Below, piece by piece: positions 61,559 to 64,000 of a DNA stretch of 64,000 nucleotides. A model generated the notes under the pieces. That model did not search any database and had not been told where the DNA came from. It was given only the letters and a program-made list of their open reading frames with translations. Position 1 is the first letter of the stretch. Each line of letters starts with the position of its first letter. Location of the stretch: NCBI GenBank assembly GCA_963682175.1, contig OY821791.1:20736542-20800541 (forward strand), given 5' to 3'. This DNA comes from Triglochin maritima (Eukaryota; Streptophyta; Magnoliopsida; Alismatales; Juncaginaceae). Position numbers and translations under genes: made by a program.

Positions 61559-63213
61559 GTGCACTCAGATTTGGGTTCGGGACTTGAGCAATCAACTCTC
61601 ACGAGTTCATCTAGATTCCAGTCTGGAGCACCTGTTGCACCACCTCACCCGGATCCAATGGGTGAGAATGTTGTGGACCCACTTGTTGCGCCACCTAGGA
61701 CTCTGAGGGATCGGTGCTACCCAACGATGGCTGCTCAGCTATCGTGCATCGTTATGCCCACCATACCGGGTCGCGACTTCGAACTAAAGGCACAATACAT
61801 GAGTATGTTGCCCAAGTTCACCTCTAAGGAGGACCCATATCTCTTCCTTAGAGAATTTGAGGAAATCTGCTCCCTTATGCAATACCAGCATATCTCTGAG
61901 GAGACAGTGCATCTTAAATTCGTGCCTCTAGCCTGAAGGACGACGCTAAGAAATGGCTATATAGTCTAGCCGAAAGATCCATTAGGAGTTGGGCCGAGTT
62001 TGTTCAAGTGTTTTTAAAGAAATATTTCCCCAACCATAAGACTATTAGGATTAGGAATGAAATTTTTGCATTCGTTCAATCTGAGAGCGAGCCGTTCTAT
62101 TCCTATCTAGAAAGATTTAAGCACCTGCTGACCCAATGCCCTCATCATGGAATTCCAAGATGGCAATTGTGCCAAATTATTTATGAGGGATTGACACCTA
62201 CATCTAGGGTTATGGTAGAATCTGTAAGCCAAGGGAACTTCATGTCCAAAAGTGAGAATGATGCTTGGACTTTTCTTGAGGATTTAGCCGAAAATAGTAT
62301 GCAGTGGGACAATGCTCGAGCACCAATGAACCCAAGTATTGGATCTAGAATAACAAGTCAACCCAAACCAGGTGTCTTAGCTGTAGATGCTACTGTAGCT
62401 GCTGAAGCAAAATTAGCTACCCTTATGCGTAGAATGGAGAGTCTAGAGCTAAAAACCCGACCCCTAGTGAATCAAGCATCTTCTATCCCCTGCTCTAGAT
62501 GTGGTCAGACTGGTCATATAATGGAGGATTGTGTGGACTTGGAGCAAGTTAATGCCACATTTAACCATTGTAGAAATGACCCATACGCATCAACCTATAA
62601 CCCGGGTTGGCGTAATCATCCCAATCTTTCATGGAACCAACAAGGTCAACCTTCTAGACAACAACCAAACCCGTATAACCAAAATAATACATCAACTGGG
62701 TTTAGTAACAATGGAGACTATGATGTTAGGTTGACAAGCTTGGAAAATATGGTTAAGATTTTTATGCAAACAACCACCCAATCCTTCCAAAGGCTAGAAA
62801 CACAAGTCAGCCAACTACCACAAATAGTAGGTGAAAGAGAAAAGGGTCAGTTTCCAAGTCAACCTGAGGTGAACCCAAGATCTAATAATCAATATGAGCC
62901 CTATCAACCACCTCTAGGAAATAACAACCCTAGACTGGTTCAAATGGTTCATGAGGAGGGACCGTTCCAACAAATAAATGCAGTTGTATCATTACGGTCC
63001 AGAAAACAAGTTGATACCAATGTGGTAAATCCTAGAGCTCCTAATCAATCTAGCCATCAAGCACCCATGTGTGACCTGACCATTGCACCTGAAGTCCAAT
63101 TTGAAGAGCCCAACCCACCTACTCAACCTGACCCTATAGCTCAACCTGAGCGAGTCTATGTTCCTAAACCCCATTCCCCAATAGACTCAAGAAGAGCTCA
63201 AGTGCACAAATGG
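61559..63213 (+). pseudogene. gag of Athila-like copy 3, frameshifted
   Basis: The first piece (61559-61936) begins at a GTG; the true start is unclear (an in-frame ATG occurs near 61660). It contains FELKAQYMSMLPKFTSKEDP and FLREFEEICSLMQYQ. A one-base shift at about 61930 moves the capsid-like domain (LKDDAKKWLYSL, FLKKYFPNHKTIRIRNEIF, FKHLLTQCPHHGIPRWQLCQ) to the frame open through 63249. The knuckle C-S-R-C-G-Q-T-G-H-I-M-E-D-C (CX2CX4HX4C) lies near 62491-62532, followed by a Gln/Asn-rich linker. A second shift near 63205 separates it from the protease. Confidence 0.85.
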
Positions 63214-64000
63214 AGAAAATCTTGGAAGTATTTAAGCAAGTTAAGGTGAATATTCCACTCCTAGATATGATTCAACAAATACCTGCTTATGCTAAATTCT
63301 TAAAAGATCTGTGCACTAAAAAGAGAAAAACGAACGTACCAAAGAAGGCATTCTTAACTGCAAACATATGCTCTATTCTGTCCAACACATCTCCTATAAA
63401 GTATAAGGACCGTGGGTGTCCCACAATTTCATGTGCGATAGGAGATACTTTTATGAACAAAGCCCTTCTAGACCTTGGTGCTAGTGTTAACTTACTCCCG
63501 TTCTCTGTCAATGAGCAACTCAACCTTGGTCCACTAAAACCCTCTAAGACAACCCTTCAATTTGATGACTGCTCTATTAAGAAACCAAGAGGTATAGTAG
63601 AGGATGTTTTGATGAAGGTTGGTGACTTCATTTACCCATTGGATTTTGTCGTTCTAGACACTGAACCTGTTATAAATCCTAAGAGACAAATTCCTGTAAT
63701 ACTAGGCAGACCCTTTTTAGCCACTTCTGAAGCATTGATAAATTGCCGAAATGGGCTCATGCAACTATCGTTTGGAAACTTAAAAGCTGAATTTAATATC
63801 TTTCATGTTGATAGTGAGCCACAAATAGTATGCAATCAAGGTGATGTTGTGATGAGATCGCGTATCTATAAGATTTCTGAATCAAATAAATCATCACAAA
63901 ATCAAAAAGAAAGTGAGAAAAGGGGGAGTAATTCATCCACCCAACCACCATCACTAGAGCAAATAAGAGAACCAATACATGTGAGGGGTGTGGAATTTGT
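63210..64000 (+). CDS. retropepsin-like protease of Athila-like copy 3 (open to window end)
   Basis: The frame from the ATG at 63210 (MEKILEVFKQVKVNIPLLDM) has no stop up to 64000, so at least 263 codons are open. CPTISCAIGDTFMNKALLDL leads into the active-site motif LLDLGASVNLLPFS, then RGIVEDVLMKVGDFIYPLDF and VILGRPFLATSEALINCRNG. The same order is found in the minus-strand copy (19854-21377). After the protease, a Ser/Gln/Lys-rich linker starts (from about 63840). The ATG is internal to gag-pro and not necessarily used. Confidence 0.8.
   Translation, partial: MEKILEVFKQVKVNIPLLDMIQQIPAYAKFLKDLCTKKRKTNVPKKAFLTANICSILSNTSPIKYKDRGCPTISCAIGDTFMNKALLDLGASVNLLPFSVNEQLNLGPLKPSKTTLQFDDCSIKKPRGIVEDVLMKVGDFIYPLDFVVLDTEPVINPKRQIPVILGRPFLATSEALINCRNGLMQLSFGNLKAEFNIFHVDSEPQIVCNQGDVVMRSRIYKISESNKSSQNQKESEKRGSNSSTQPPSLEQIREPIHVRGVEF

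Larger units (their letters stand above)
58623..64000 (+). mobile_element. Athila-like Ty3/Gypsy retrotransposon (copy 3), runs off right edge
   Basis: 5' LTR (functional copy 59023-60217; duplicated start at 58623), perfect tRNA-Asp PBS, 1.3-kb leader, gag with CCHC knuckle, and protease open to the window end. The target was the LINE I endonuclease region. Two frameshifts break gag-protease. RT, integrase and the 3' LTR would lie beyond 64000. It is a different family from the 1.56-kb LTRs: the LTR is 1,195 bp and ends TGATG...CATCA. Confidence 0.88.

Overview
The window is nuclear DNA of a land plant, almost certainly a flowering plant, from a transposon-filled (probably heterochromatic) region. 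I base this on L1-type plant LINEs with a DUF4283-like ORF1 and a zf-RVT C-terminus, Athila-like Ty3/Gypsy elements with a tRNA-Asp primer binding site (PBS), and Tekay/Del-type LTRs with a tRNA-iMet PBS. I cannot name the species. I see no host protein gene, tRNA, rRNA or CRISPR array.

The backbone is an array of LINE copies, called A to I here, all on the + strand. They are separated by eight polypurine (GA-rich) tracts totalling about 7.6 kb. LINE A 2143-7238, B 7980-13566, C (5' half) 13641-16697, D (3' fragment) 25437-26176, E (5'-truncated) 26419-27642, F (5'-truncated) 30322-44004, G 45627-49648, H 50153-55598, I 56105-58622. The GA tracts are not a simple microsatellite. They are homologous to one another, carry landmarks in a fixed order, and the longest one repeats with a period of about 2.44 kb. 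Around A, B and H the tract resumes after the LINE at the phase where it stopped, with short duplications (14 bp for B). The LINEs therefore appear to have inserted into a purine-rich macrosatellite, always with their sense strand on the purine strand.

LTR retrotransposons then landed in the LINEs. They are a truncated Athila-like 5' end (1-943); a Del-like solo LTR (14009-15871) in LINE C; a minus-strand chimeric Athila-like element (16698-25436), itself hit by a solo LTR (22143-23707), joining two different LINE fragments; a young, non-coding, non-autonomous Del/Tekay-like element with 2.7 kb LTRs (34410-43370) in LINE F; a solo LTR (47563-49126) in LINE G; and an Athila-like element running off the right edge (58623-64000) in LINE I. 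Its junction with LINE I is tandemly duplicated with an exact 400-bp period.

All coding regions belong to transposons and nearly all are broken. The longest open stretches are LINE I ORF1 (462 codons), the LINE B reverse transcriptase (347 codons) and a gag/protease frame (507 codons, minus strand). The most novel signals are the LINE/polypurine association; paired palindromic boxes with family-specific spacing (21 or 32 bp) both upstream of the LTR TATA box and about 150 bp downstream of the PBS; a phased 73-bp repeat of CGGTCGACCG-type boxes in the Del-like LTR; and a plant snRNA-type USE-TATA promoter layout in one LTR family.
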